Positions 44,310-53,288 are shown, numbered from the stretch's first letter. The stretch is DNA of 64,000 bases from Xylanimonas ulmi (GCF_004216535.1 NZ_SGWX01000001.1:3658001-3722000); one strand, 5' to 3'. Notes: generated by a model from the letters alone, not told the origin. Program-made: numbers and translations.

Positions 44310-45073
44310 TGGGCAACGCGTTCGCCACGACCGCGTTCTCCGGGTCGATGCTGCTGGCCGTCCCGGTCGCGATCCTCGCCGGGCTGGTGTCGTTCGCGTC
44401 GCCGTGCGTGCTGCCGCTCGTGCCCGGGTACGTGGGGTACGTCAGCGGCATGGCCGCGGCCGGCGCGGGCGCGGCAGGCGGTCGCACGACGCCGGAGCGC
44501 GGGCGCGTGCTCGCGGGCGTCGGGCTGTTCGTGGCGGGGTTCACCGCGGTCTTCGTCGCGCTCATGGCCGCCGCGGGCGCCGTCGGGGCGCACCTGGTGC
44601 GCTGGGAGGACACGCTGCAGCGGGTGCTGGGCGTCGTCGTCATCCTCATGGGGCTCGCGTTCCTCGGCGGCATCCCGTTCCTGCAGCGCGAGCGACGGCT
44701 GCGCCTGAGCCCGCGCGCCGGACTGTGGGGGGCGCCGCTGCTGGGCGTCGTCTTCGGCCTGGGGTGGACCCCCTGCATCGGGCCGACGCTCGGCGCGGTC
44801 CAGGCGCTCGCACTCGACCAGGCGTCGGCGTCGCGCGGCGTCGCGCTCGGCGTCGCCTACTGCCTGGGGCTGGGCGTGCCGTTCCTGCTGGTCGCGCTGG
44901 GGCTCCAGAGCTCGCAGCGCATGCTCGCCTTCCTGCGGCGGCGACGGCTGGCCATCATGCGCGTGGGCGGCGGCCTGCTGGTGCTCATCGGGCTCGCGCT
45001 CGTCACGGGTGTGTGGGGCGCGATCACACGCGCGCTGCAGGGCTGGGTCAGCGGCTGGGAGACGGTGGTCTAG
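44309..45073 (+). CDS. ccdA: Cytochrome c biogenesis protein CcdA
   Basis: 254-residue membrane protein with six helices moving electrons from cytoplasmic thioredoxin to ResA. The two redox cysteines are Cys33 (FASPCVLPLVPGY) and Cys156 (GWTPCIGPT). TGATG overlap with resA and TAGTG overlap with resB. Confidence 0.94.
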   Translation: MGNAFATTAFSGSMLLAVPVAILAGLVSFASPCVLPLVPGYVGYVSGMAAAGAGAAGGRTTPERGRVLAGVGLFVAGFTAVFVALMAAAGAVGAHLVRWEDTLQRVLGVVVILMGLAFLGGIPFLQRERRLRLSPRAGLWGAPLLGVVFGLGWTPCIGPTLGAVQALALDQASASRGVALGVAYCLGLGVPFLLVALGLQSSQRMLAFLRRRRLAIMRVGGGLLVLIGLALVTGVWGAITRALQGWVSGWETVV

Positions 45074-46992
45074 TGAGCGAGCGCAAGGTGTACCGGCCCG
45101 AGGGCATCGCGGACGCGTTCGTCGAGGCCACACCGTCGGTCGAGGCCACACCGTCGGCCGGGCCCACACCGTCGGCCGGGCCCACACCGTCGGCCGGGCC
45201 CACACCGGGGGTCGAGCCTGTCGAGACCCCCGCGCCGGCCGAGACCCGCGCGCCCACGCTGCCCACCCTCGGCGTCGTCGGCTGGCTGCGCTGGACCTGG
45301 CGCCAGCTCACCTCGATGCGTGTGGCCCTGCTGCTGCTCATGCTGCTCGCCGTGGCCGCCGTGCCCGGCTCGATCCTGCCGCAACGCGGCCCCAACCCCG
45401 ACAAGGTGCTGCAGTACCTGGGCGAGCACCCCACGAGCGGCCGCTGGCTCGACCGGCTCGGGCTCTTCGACGCCTACACCTCGCCGTGGTTCAGCGCGAT
45501 CTACCTGCTGCTGTTCGTCTCGCTGGTCGGGTGCATCCTGCCGCGCGCCGCGCAGCACGCGCGCAATCTGCGCGGCCGCCCGCCGCGCACCCCCGCGCGC
45601 TTCACCCGGTTCCCGGCACAGGCCTCGGGCCTGACGACCGCCGCGCCCGACGACGTCGTCGCCGCCGTCGCGGCGCGGCTGCGGCGCGGGCGGACCTTCC
45701 GCGTCGACGTCGGCGCCGAGCCCGCCAACACGGCGCGGCCCGCGGCCCGCACGATCGCGGCCGAGCGCGGCTACCTGCGCGAGACCGGCAACCTCCTGTT
45801 CCACGTCGCGCTGCTGGGGCTGCTGGTCTCGATCGCGCTCGGACAGCTCTTCCACTACCGCGGCCAGGCGATCGTCACTGAGGGGCGCGGGTTCGCGAAC
45901 GCCGTCGTCGACTACGACACGTTCTCGCAGGGCGCGTGGTTCCGCGCCAGCGAGCTGAGCCCGTTCTCGCTCACGCTCGACTCGTTCACCTCGCAGTTCG
46001 CCTCCGACACGGTCGCGTTCGCCCAGGCGCGCGACTTCACCGCCCACGTCACGGTCACCGGCGCCGACGGCTCCTCGACCGAGCGCACGACCATCAAGGT
46101 CAACCACCCGCTGACGATCGACGGCGCCAAGGTCTACCTGCAGGGCAACGGGTTCGCGCCCGAGGTCACCGTCAAGGACGCCACCGGCGCCGTCGCGTTC
46201 TCGGGCCGGGTGCCGTTCATCCCGCAGGACACCATGTACACCTCGCGCGGCGTCATCAAGGTGCCTGACGTCAGCGAGGGCCTCGACCAGATCGGCCTGA
46301 CGGGCTACTTCCTGCCCACCGCCGTCGTCGACGACTCGGGCAACGCGCGCTCGGTGTTCCCGCAGCCGGAGAACCCGATGCTCGTGCTCCAGGTGTGGAC
46401 CGGCGACCTGGGGCTCGACGGCGGCGTGCCGCAGAACGTCTACAAGCTCGACACCGCGTCGATGACCGCCGCGACCGACGCCGACGGGCAGCGCGCGCAG
46501 CTCATCGTCCAGCCCGGTCAGACCGTCGACCTGCCCGACGGGCTCGGCACCATCACGCTCGGCGCGCAGGTGCCGCGCTACGTCGCGCTCGACCTGCGCT
46601 ACGACCCGTCGCTCGCGTGGGTGCTGGGCTTCGCGCTGCTGGCGCTCGCCGGGCTCGGGGTCTCGCTGTTCACCCCGCGCCGCCGGGTGTGGCTGCGCGC
46701 GTGGACCGTGCCCGACGCCGCCGGCCCGTCCGGCGGGCTCACACGCGTCGAGCTCGCGGGCCTGGCCCGAGGCGACGACTCGGGGCTGCAGGCCGAGGTC
46801 GAGCGCGCGCTGGCCGCGGCGCCGGGGCTGCTCGACGAGGTGCGCCACAATGAGAGCGCGGCCGACGGCGGGCGCGTCCGGCCGGGCCACGACCCGGGAG
46901 AGCCGGGAGCGCCGGGGCACGACCCGGGCGAGACGACGGAGCCCGACCGCGCGAGCGCGCACGCCACGAACGACCAGGAGGACCTGCGATGA
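45073..46992 (+). CDS. resB: Cytochrome c biogenesis protein ResB
   Basis: 639-residue subunit of the System II heme-handling and attachment complex with CcsB. Helices appear near 80-100, 140-160 and 225-245, a large extracytoplasmic domain follows, and a last helix is near 515-535. Odd: the N-terminal 65 residues are an unusual disordered tail of five 6-residue repeats (AGPTPS type) followed by GVEPVET, which is the translation of the dispersed genomic repeat (45210-45228). Conserved sequence begins at about LGWLRWTW. GTG 45073 overlaps the ccdA stop; its end overlaps ccsB. Confidence 0.92.
   Translation: MSERKVYRPEGIADAFVEATPSVEATPSAGPTPSAGPTPSAGPTPGVEPVETPAPAETRAPTLPTLGVVGWLRWTWRQLTSMRVALLLLMLLAVAAVPGSILPQRGPNPDKVLQYLGEHPTSGRWLDRLGLFDAYTSPWFSAIYLLLFVSLVGCILPRAAQHARNLRGRPPRTPARFTRFPAQASGLTTAAPDDVVAAVAARLRRGRTFRVDVGAEPANTARPAARTIAAERGYLRETGNLLFHVALLGLLVSIALGQLFHYRGQAIVTEGRGFANAVVDYDTFSQGAWFRASELSPFSLTLDSFTSQFASDTVAFAQARDFTAHVTVTGADGSSTERTTIKVNHPLTIDGAKVYLQGNGFAPEVTVKDATGAVAFSGRVPFIPQDTMYTSRGVIKVPDVSEGLDQIGLTGYFLPTAVVDDSGNARSVFPQPENPMLVLQVWTGDLGLDGGVPQNVYKLDTASMTAATDADGQRAQLIVQPGQTVDLPDGLGTITLGAQVPRYVALDLRYDPSLAWVLGFALLALAGLGVSLFTPRRRVWLRAWTVPDAAGPSGGLTRVELAGLARGDDSGLQAEVERALAAAPGLLDEVRHNESAADGGRVRPGHDPGEPGAPGHDPGETTEPDRASAHATNDQEDLR
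45121..45210. repeat. In-frame 18-bp minisatellite in resB
   Basis: Five 18-bp units (gtcgaggccacaccgtcg twice, then gccgggcccacaccgtcg type three times) starting 16 codons into resB. Confidence 0.9.
45210..45228. repeat. Dispersed repeat element inside the resB coding region
   Basis: GGTCGAGCCTGTCGAGACC, identical to the intergenic copies at 41664, 41704 and 41744, read as VEPVET in frame. Confidence 0.9.
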
Positions 46993-48011
46993 CCGCCGAG
47001 CAACTGGGGAGCCTGAGCGAGCTGCTCGTCTGGGCGGCGCTCGCGTCGCTGACGATCGCGCTCGTGTCGTTCGCCGTGGACCTCGCGCGGCGCACCGACC
47101 GGCGCGTCGAGCGGCGCGTGCGCGCGGGCGTTCCGGCGCTCGCGGGCACGGCGGCGCGCGGGGCCGCGGTGGGCCGGACGGCGTCGTCGGGCACCGCATC
47201 GTTGGGCACAGCGTCGTCGAACACTGCGGCGGGGACCGCGGCCGCCCCGGCCGGCGAGCATGGCCGGGCCGCGGGCATCGCCATGTCGACGACGGTGCTC
47301 GGCACGGCCCTGCTGGCCGCCGCGATCGTGACGCGCGGCCTGGCCGCGGGGCGCACGCCGTGGGCCAATATGTACGAGTTCACGCTGGTGGGGTCGTTCG
47401 TCGCGCTCGCCGTGTTCCTCGTCGTCAACACCCGCCGCGACGTGCGGTTCCTCGGGGCGTTCGTGACCGGGCTGGCGGCGGTGTTCCTGACGCTGGGGCT
47501 CAACGTCTTCTACGTCGCGGCCATGGGCGTGCAGCCCGCGCTGCAGTCGTACTGGCTGGTGCTGCACGTGGGGGTCGCGATCACGGCGACCGGGGTGTTC
47601 ACGGTCGCGTTCGTCGCCTCGGCCCTGCAGCTCCTGCGCACGGCGCGCGACGGCGGGGCCCGCTGGGCCACCGGCTGGCGCTGGCTCGACCGGGTGCCCA
47701 CGCCGACGTCGCTGGAGGCCCTGAGCTTCCGGCTCAACGCCATCGGGTTCGTGCTGTGGACGTTCACGATCATCGGCGGCGCCATCTGGGCGGAGCACGC
47801 CTGGGGCCGCTACTGGGGCTGGGACCCCAAGGAGGTCTGGTCGTTCGTCATCTGGGTCGTGTACGCGGGCTACCTGCACGCGCGCACCACGCGCGGGTGG
47901 TCGGGCTCACGCGCGGCCTGGTTCGTGGTGGTCGGCTACGCCTGCGTCCTGTTCAACTTCACGGGCGTCAACCTCATCTTCAACGGCCTCCACTCCTACT
48001 CCGGCCTCTAA
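46989..48011 (+). CDS. ccsB: Cytochrome c biogenesis protein CcsB (CcsA family)
   Basis: 340-residue membrane protein carrying heme to the outside and attaching it with ResB. The WWD heme-binding domain is clear (WGRYWGWDPKEVWSFVIW) with flanking His residues (HVGVAI, HARTTRGW). An Ala/Thr/Ser-rich loop of about 50 residues lies after the first helix. ATGA overlap with resB. Ends at TAA 48011, the first bases of a large inverted repeat. Confidence 0.94.
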   Translation: MTAEQLGSLSELLVWAALASLTIALVSFAVDLARRTDRRVERRVRAGVPALAGTAARGAAVGRTASSGTASLGTASSNTAAGTAAAPAGEHGRAAGIAMSTTVLGTALLAAAIVTRGLAAGRTPWANMYEFTLVGSFVALAVFLVVNTRRDVRFLGAFVTGLAAVFLTLGLNVFYVAAMGVQPALQSYWLVLHVGVAITATGVFTVAFVASALQLLRTARDGGARWATGWRWLDRVPTPTSLEALSFRLNAIGFVLWTFTIIGGAIWAEHAWGRYWGWDPKEVWSFVIWVVYAGYLHARTTRGWSGSRAAWFVVVGYACVLFNFTGVNLIFNGLHSYSGL

Positions 48012-48107
48012 ACCCCCGCCGAAGTACCGGTCCTCGGTCGAAGTACCGGCATCCGGCGCCCGAGGACCGGTATCTCGACCGAGGACCGGTACCTCGCGGG
48101 GGGTTTA
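48009..48107. terminator. Large inverted repeat between two convergent stop codons
   Basis: Arms of about 45 bases read TAAACCCCCGC then (C)GAAGTACCGGTCCTCGGTC and a second similar unit, and return inverted as GACCGAGGACCGGTACCTCG and CGGGGGGTTTA. The ends coincide exactly with the TAA codons of ccsB (+) and the PLDc_N gene (-). Probably a bidirectional terminator; half of it recurs at 21318. Confidence 0.85.
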
Positions 48108-48380
48108 GGTGGGGTCTTGGTGGTGGTCGTTGCCGAGGCGGCGGAGGAAGTCGGGGTCGTCGTCGGGGGCGATCGGGCGGGCGCCGCGCCGTGGGGCGCG
48201 CGGCGTCGATCGGCGCATGACGATCCAGACGAGCGCGCCCAGGGCGGGCAGCGCGAGGATGACGACGGCCCACAACCACTTCGGCAGCCCGCCCGTCTCG
48301 TCACGGCGCGCGCCCGCCAGGTCGGCGAGCGCGTAGACGACCAAACCGACGACGGCCAGGGTGAGCACGACGCGAGGCAT
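48105..48380 (-). CDS. Small membrane protein with PLDc_N domain
   Basis: 91 residues with two helices (LTLAVVGLVVYALADLAGA and LPKWLWAVVILALPALGALV), matching the phospholipase D nuclease N-terminal (PLDc_N) domain: KWLWAVVILALPALGALVWI is its signature. In actinobacteria these occur as stand-alone small membrane proteins of unknown role near menaquinone genes. Start ATG 48380 is 11 bases from the first possible start of the divergent gene. Confidence 0.8.
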   Translation of the reverse strand: MPRVVLTLAVVGLVVYALADLAGARRDETGGLPKWLWAVVILALPALGALVWIVMRRSTPRAPRRGARPIAPDDDPDFLRRLGNDHHQDPT

Positions 48381-48433
48381 ACGCCCAGCCTATGACCGTT
48401 CGGAGTGGGCAGCGCCCGCGCCTACCCTGGAGC

Positions 48434-48712
48434 GTGCCCTTTCTCCTGTACTCGCTCTACCGCGTCGTCGTGCTCCTGGCCGCGTTCGGGCTGCTGCTTC
48501 TGCTCGGCGCGCACCCGGTGGTCGCCGGCGTGCTCGCCATCCTGATCGCCTCGGCCGTCGCGTACCTGTTCCTTCGGCGCCAGCGCGACGCCGCGACGGC
48601 GTGGCTCGCCGCGCGCGCCCAGGCGCGCAAGGAGCGCCGCGCTCCGGGGCGTTTCGCCCGCGCCGTCGCCCAGGACGAGGCCGCCGAGGACGCCGCCGAC
48701 GACGCGAGCTGA
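48434..48712 (+). CDS. DUF4229-type small membrane protein
   Basis: Short protein with two helices (VPFLLYSLYRVVVLLAAFGL and PVVAGVLAILIASAVAYLFL) and a charged C-terminus rich in Arg and then Asp/Glu (FARAVAQDEAAEDAADD), fitting DUF4229. GTG 48434 is chosen because TACCCT (48423-48428) lies five bases before it; ATG 48392 in the same frame would give 14 more residues and nearly collide with the divergent gene. Function unknown; usually found next to menaquinone genes. Confidence 0.75.
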   Translation: MPFLLYSLYRVVVLLAAFGLLLLLGAHPVVAGVLAILIASAVAYLFLRRQRDAATAWLAARAQARKERRAPGRFARAVAQDEAAEDAADDAS

Positions 48713-48732
48713 GGCACCCCGAGCCGGGTGGC

Positions 48733-49608
48733 TCAGCTCCCGAGGGCCAGGCCCAGCGCGAGCAGCACGCCGAACGCCAGCTCGTACATGCCCGTGCCGG
48801 CGAGCACCGGCACCAGGAGCTTGCCGCGTGCGCCGGCGAGCACCGGCAGCGACAGCAGCAGCGCTGGGCCGGCGAGCAGCACCACGATCAGCGCCCACGG
48901 CGTCCACAGCGCGCACGCCAGCCCGAGCAGGATCGGCAGCCAGATCCCCGCGACGTAGGCCTTCCGGGCGCGTGCGTCGCCCAGGCGGACGGCGAGGGTG
49001 CGCTTGCCGGAGAGCGCGTCGGTGGGGATGTCGCGCAGGTTGTTGACCATGAGCAGCGCACACGCCACGATCCCGACGCCGACGGCGCCCAGCACCGACG
49101 GCCCGGTGAGCCGATTGGCCTGTGTGAAGGTGGTGCCGAGTGTGGCCACGAGCCCGAAGAACACGAAGACGCCGACCTCGCCGAGTCCGGCGTACCCGTA
49201 GGGGCGCCGTCCGCCCGTGTAGTACCAGGCGGCCGCCACGCACGCGGCGCCGACGGCCAGCAGCCACCAGTGGCCCGAGAGCCAGGTGAGCGCCAGGCCG
49301 AGCGCGCTGGCGACGCCGAACGCCGCGAACGCGGCCGCCTTGACGTGCCCCGGCCGGGCCAGGCCCGAGGCCGTCAACCGCAGCGGTCCGACGCGGTCGA
49401 CGTCGGTGCCGCGCACCCCGTCCGAGTAGTCGTTGGCGTAGTTGACGCCCACCTGGAGCGCGAGCGCGACGCCGAGCGCGAGCAGCGCCCGCCCGAACGA
49501 GAAGGCTCCGACCTGCCCGGCCGCCGCCGAGCCGATCAGCACGGGGGCCGTGGCTGCGGGAAGGGTGCGCGGTCGGGCGCCGGCGATCCACTCGGCGGGC
49601 GTGGCCAT
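48733..49608 (-). CDS. menA: 1,4-dihydroxy-2-naphthoate polyprenyltransferase
   Basis: Integral membrane UbiA-family enzyme attaching the isoprenoid tail to dihydroxynaphthoate, making demethylmenaquinone. 291 residues with eight or nine helices. The first Asp-rich motif is NYANDYSDG (Mg-diphosphate binding), the second NNLRDIPTDALSGKRTLA. GGAG is placed before ATG 49608. menE lies upstream on the same strand. Confidence 0.94.
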   Translation of the reverse strand: MATPAEWIAGARPRTLPAATAPVLIGSAAAGQVGAFSFGRALLALGVALALQVGVNYANDYSDGVRGTDVDRVGPLRLTASGLARPGHVKAAAFAAFGVASALGLALTWLSGHWWLLAVGAACVAAAWYYTGGRRPYGYAGLGEVGVFVFFGLVATLGTTFTQANRLTGPSVLGAVGVGIVACALLMVNNLRDIPTDALSGKRTLAVRLGDARARKAYVAGIWLPILLGLACALWTPWALIVVLLAGPALLLSLPVLAGARGKLLVPVLAGTGMYELAFGVLLALGLALGS

Positions 49609-49677
49609 GTGGTGGTGCTCCTTGCGTCGGCACGCGCCGCGCGGCCGGGAGGCCGACGGCGGTGTGCGGGGTGGTGG

Positions 49678-51069
49678 CTAGTGGCCGGCGGCCTCGGCCG
49701 CGCGGGCCACGGCCCGGCGGTCGACCTTGCCGGGACCGCGCAACGGCAGGGCGCCGGTGACGTAGACCCGCCGGGGGGCCGACGGCGCACCCAGCCTAGC
49801 CGCGACGGCGGCGCGCACCCGCGCGAGCGCGTCGGCGTCGACGGCGACCAGGCGCTCGTCGCGGCCCGGCGCCGCGACGACGGCGACGAGCGCCTGCCCC
49901 CACTCGTCGTCGGGGACCCCGACGACACACGGCTCGACGGCGGGCAGCCCGAGCGCCGCCGGGGCGAGGTCCGCCAGCGCCGCCTCGACGGTCGCGGGCG
50001 CCACGTTGACGCCGCCGGTCACGACGACGTCGTCGGCGCGGCCGAGCACGGACAGCACGACGGCCTCGGTCGGGTCGCCGGCAGGGGAGCCGTCGCCGCC
50101 GCGCGCGCTCTCGTCGCGCGCGGCGCGGTCAGGCGTCGCGGTGGCGGCCAGGCTGCCCAGGTCGGAGGTGCGGAACCAGCGCGTTCCGGCCTCGGGTCCG
50201 CAGGCGTCGGCGCGGAACGCCTCGGCGGTCGCGTCGGGGTCGCCGAGGTACCCGAGGGCGAGCGTCGGCCCCGCGATCTCGACCACGCCGACCACGCCGA
50301 CCGGGCTGACCGGGCTGACCGCGTCGGCGCCCACGTTGCCGAGCGCCCCGCCCGCGCCGACCGGCCTACCGAGGTTGTGCGCGGCGCCCGAGCCCGTGGG
50401 CGCGGTGAGCCGCAGCCGTACACCCGCCAGCGGCACGCCGTCGTACACGCACCCGCCCGCGGTCTCCGACATGCCGTAGGTGCGCACCACGGGCACCCCC
50501 GCGGCGCGCGAGCGCGCGAACAGGGCCGGGGCGGTCGCCGCCCCACCCACCAGCACCGACGCGCAGCGGGACAGGGCGTCGAGACCCGCGCCCGCGCCGT
50601 CGTCGGCCGCCGCGAGCACGCGGTGCAACTGCGTGGGCACGAGCGAGATGTGCACGCCGACGCCGTCGGCGAGCGCGGGGCGCAGCAGTGCGGCGAGCCC
50701 GTCGGGGGTGAAGTGCGCGCCCGGCTCGGCGGCGACCAACGGGTCGGGAACTCCCTCGTCGGCGGCCAGCGCGGCGCGCACGAGCACCTGCAGCCCCGCG
50801 ATGTGGGTCGCCGGGAGCGTGAGGACCCACCGCCCCGGCCCGCCGAGCCGATCGTGCGTCGCCGTCGCCGACGCGCGCAGGGCCGCCGCGGTCAGCGCAA
50901 CCTCGCGCGGGGCGCCCGTCGAGCCCGAGGTCCGCACGACCAGGGCCGTGCCCGCAGGCGGGGCGTCCGCGCGCAGGCGGGGCAGCGGGGAGACGGCGGG
51001 GCCGCCGTCGAGCGCCGCGCGCAGCCGCCGCGCGAGGCCGTCGACGTCGTCAGGGAGGGTGTGATCCAC
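49678..51069 (-). CDS. menE: o-Succinylbenzoate--CoA ligase
   Basis: AMP-forming ligase activating o-succinylbenzoate to its CoA ester. 463 residues. The P-loop-like motif is VRTSGSTGAPREVALT, A5/A8-type segments include RTYGMSETAGG and WFRTSDLG, and the C-terminal catalytic Lys region is LRGPGKVDRRAVAR. Several Ala/Gly/Asp-rich insertions make it longer than many homologues. Leaderless GTG start at 51069. Confidence 0.92.
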   Translation of the reverse strand: MDHTLPDDVDGLARRLRAALDGGPAVSPLPRLRADAPPAGTALVVRTSGSTGAPREVALTAAALRASATATHDRLGGPGRWVLTLPATHIAGLQVLVRAALAADEGVPDPLVAAEPGAHFTPDGLAALLRPALADGVGVHISLVPTQLHRVLAAADDGAGAGLDALSRCASVLVGGAATAPALFARSRAAGVPVVRTYGMSETAGGCVYDGVPLAGVRLRLTAPTGSGAAHNLGRPVGAGGALGNVGADAVSPVSPVGVVGVVEIAGPTLALGYLGDPDATAEAFRADACGPEAGTRWFRTSDLGSLAATATPDRAARDESARGGDGSPAGDPTEAVVLSVLGRADDVVVTGGVNVAPATVEAALADLAPAALGLPAVEPCVVGVPDDEWGQALVAVVAAPGRDERLVAVDADALARVRAAVAARLGAPSAPRRVYVTGALPLRGPGKVDRRAVARAAEAAGH

Positions 51070-51075
51070 CCGGTC

Positions 51076-51081
51076 AGGGTA
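51076..51081 (-). promoter_or_regulatory. Leaderless -10 box of menE
   Basis: Minus-strand TACCCT six bases before GTG 51069. Confidence 0.5.
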
Positions 51082-51152
51082 GGCGCCCGAGCGCCTGCCA
51101 CGGTGACGGGCCGCCGCGCCCTAGGCTGGTTCGCGGACCGAGGAGGTACGTG

Positions 51153-52202
51153 ATGAGGCGAGCTCTCGCCGCCGTAGGTGTGATGACGCTCTCGCTCGCG
51201 CTCGTGGCCTGCGGCGCGGACCAACCAGGCGAGGTGACGACGACGGTCTCGCCCGACGTCAGCGTGCCCAAGGGCGCCCCACCCGAGCCGGTCGTGCCGA
51301 TCGTGTGGCCGCTCACCGGCGTGGCGACCGCCGAGGTCGCGCAGCGGCCGGCGCTCGCGATCAAGGTCGAGAACGCGCGAGAGGCCCGGCCGCTGACGGG
51401 CCTGGAGTACGCCGACACGGTCTGGGAGCAGACGGTCGAGGGCGGGATCACGCGGTTTGTCGCGGTGTTCCACTCGCAGATTCCCGACGTCGTCGAACCC
51501 GTGCGCTCGGTGCGGCCGATGGACGCGGGCATCGTGGCGCCGCTCGGCGGGATCCTGGCCTTCTCCGGCGGTCAGCAGGGCTTCATCGCCGAGGTGCGGG
51601 CTGCCGGGGTGCAGACGGTCATCATGGACTCGGGCGACGCCGGGTTCCGACGCGACAGGTCGCGCAGGGCGCCCCACAACGTCGTCGGGACGCCGCAGAC
51701 CTTCCTCGACCAGGCGGCCGCGGATCGCGCCGCACCCCCGCCCGCGCAGTTCGCGTTCGCCCAGGAGGCCGGCGGGTCGAGCGTGGCCAAGGCGGGCTCG
51801 CCGGCCGCGCGGCTCGACGTCACGTTCTCCCGCGTGCAGCGCACCGTGTGGGACTGGGACGCCGAGTCCAGCACATGGCTGCGCAGCGACGGTGAGACGG
51901 CGGCGGTGTCGGCGGCCGGGGCTCGGCTCTCGGCGCGCAACGTCGTGACGCTCCAGGTGCGGCTCGTGGACACGGGCACGGTCGACCCGTCGGGGGCGCC
52001 GGTGCCCGAGACGCTCATGGTCGACTCGGGTGAGGGGCTGGTGGCGGGCGCCGGCAAGACGATCCCCGTGCGCTGGTCCAAGGAGTCGACCGCCGCGCCG
52101 CTGGTGCTGACCACCCCGGAGGGGAACCCGGTGACGCTGGAGCCGGGCACGACCTGGGTCGAGCTGGTGCCGGGGACGACCGGGAGCTGGAGCGTGTCCT
52201 GA
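51153..52202 (+). CDS. DUF3048-family lipoprotein (YerB-like)
   Basis: 349-residue exported lipoprotein; lipobox LVAC (Cys20). The DUF3048 core is visible: ALAIKVENAREARPLTGLEY, a WEQTVEGGITRFVAVFHS segment and VEPVRSVRPMD, with a second C-terminal half starting near SRVQRTVWDWD. Function unknown; YerB-like proteins are envelope-associated. AGGAGG at 51141-51146 favours ATG 51153 over the GTG at 51150. Divergent from menE. Confidence 0.9.
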   Translation: MRRALAAVGVMTLSLALVACGADQPGEVTTTVSPDVSVPKGAPPEPVVPIVWPLTGVATAEVAQRPALAIKVENAREARPLTGLEYADTVWEQTVEGGITRFVAVFHSQIPDVVEPVRSVRPMDAGIVAPLGGILAFSGGQQGFIAEVRAAGVQTVIMDSGDAGFRRDRSRRAPHNVVGTPQTFLDQAAADRAAPPPAQFAFAQEAGGSSVAKAGSPAARLDVTFSRVQRTVWDWDAESSTWLRSDGETAAVSAAGARLSARNVVTLQVRLVDTGTVDPSGAPVPETLMVDSGEGLVAGAGKTIPVRWSKESTAAPLVLTTPEGNPVTLEPGTTWVELVPGTTGSWSVS

Positions 52203-52207
52203 GGGGT

Positions 52208-52276
52208 GGTTTCGACAGGCTCAACCACCGACAGGCTCAACCACCGACAGGCTCAACCACCGACAGGCTCAACCGC
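52208..52276. repeat. 16-bp tandem repeat built from the dispersed element
   Basis: Four units of CGACAGGCTCAACCAC (52213-52276), beginning within GGTTTCGACAGGCTCAACC, a variant of the dispersed element. Lies in the 77-base gap between the convergent DUF3048 and menB genes. Confidence 0.92.
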
Positions 52277-52279
52277 CAG

Positions 52280-53275
52280 TCAGAACGCGTACGGGTACTT
52301 CGACCAGTCCGGGTCGCGCTTGTCCAGGAACGCGTCGCGCCCCTCGACGGCCTCGTCGGTCAGGTAGGCGAGGCGGGTCGCCTCGCCGGCGAAGACCTGC
52401 TGGCCCGCCAGGCCGTCGTCGGCCAGGTTGAACGCGAACTTGAGCATGCGGATCGCCTGCGGGGACTTGGTCGCGATGACGCGCGCGTACTCGATCGCCA
52501 GGTCCTCGATGTCGTCGTGCGCGGCGACCTCATTGACCGCGCCCCAGCGTTCGGCGTCGTCGGCCGAGTACTCGCGGGCGAGGAAGAAGATCTCGCGGGC
52601 GCGCTTCTGGCCGACCTGCCGGGCCAGGTAGGCGCTGCCGTAGCCGCCGTCGAAGGAGCCGACGTTGGCGTCGGTCTGCTTGAAGCGCGCGTGCTGGCGG
52701 CACGCGATCGACAGGTCGGCGACCACGTGCAGCGAGTGCCCGCCGCCCGCGGCCCAGCCGTCGACGACGGCGATGACCACCTTGGGCATGGTGCGGATGA
52801 GGCGCTGCACCTCGAGGATGTGCAGGCGCCCGGCGCGGGCGGGGTCGACGGCGTCGCGGGTGGCGACCTCGCCGCCGCCGTCGGGCGCCGTCGTGTACTG
52901 GTAGCCGGACCGCCCGCGGATGCGCTGGTCGCCGCCCGAGCAGAACGCCCAGCCGCCGTCGCGTGGTGAGGGGCCGTTGCCCGTCAGCAGCACCGTGCCG
53001 ACGTCGGAGGTCATGCGGGCGTGGTCGAGCGCGCGGAAGAGCTCGTCGACCGTGTGGGGGCGGAACGCGTTGCGCACCTCGGGGCGGTCGAACGCGATGC
53101 GGACCACGGGCAGGTCGCGCACGACGGCGCCCGCGGCGTCGCGCTCGACGCCCCGGTGGTAGGTGAGGTCGGTCAGGTCCTCGAACCCCGTGACGGCGCG
53201 CCAACGCGCCGGGTCGAAGGTCTGCGAGACGCGGGCGGGAAGGTCGTCGGGGTCGACCGGGGCGGTGCTGCTCAC
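52280..53275 (-). CDS. menB: 1,4-dihydroxy-2-naphthoyl-CoA synthase
   Basis: Crotonase-fold enzyme closing the naphthalenoid ring of menaquinone from o-succinylbenzoyl-CoA. 331 residues. GGWAFCSGGDQRIRG and DGWAAGGGHSLHVVADLSIA form the oxyanion region, and the end YPYAF is typical of MenB. GTG 53275 is leaderless behind TAGGCT. A palindrome at 53311 lies 36 bases upstream. Confidence 0.95.
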   Translation of the reverse strand: MSSTAPVDPDDLPARVSQTFDPARWRAVTGFEDLTDLTYHRGVERDAAGAVVRDLPVVRIAFDRPEVRNAFRPHTVDELFRALDHARMTSDVGTVLLTGNGPSPRDGGWAFCSGGDQRIRGRSGYQYTTAPDGGGEVATRDAVDPARAGRLHILEVQRLIRTMPKVVIAVVDGWAAGGGHSLHVVADLSIACRQHARFKQTDANVGSFDGGYGSAYLARQVGQKRAREIFFLAREYSADDAERWGAVNEVAAHDDIEDLAIEYARVIATKSPQAIRMLKFAFNLADDGLAGQQVFAGEATRLAYLTDEAVEGRDAFLDKRDPDWSKYPYAF

Positions 53276-53282
53276 GGGCGCC

Positions 53283-53288
53283 AGCCTA
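53283..53288 (-). promoter_or_regulatory. Leaderless -10 box of menB
   Basis: Minus-strand TAGGCT seven bases before GTG 53275. Confidence 0.5.
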
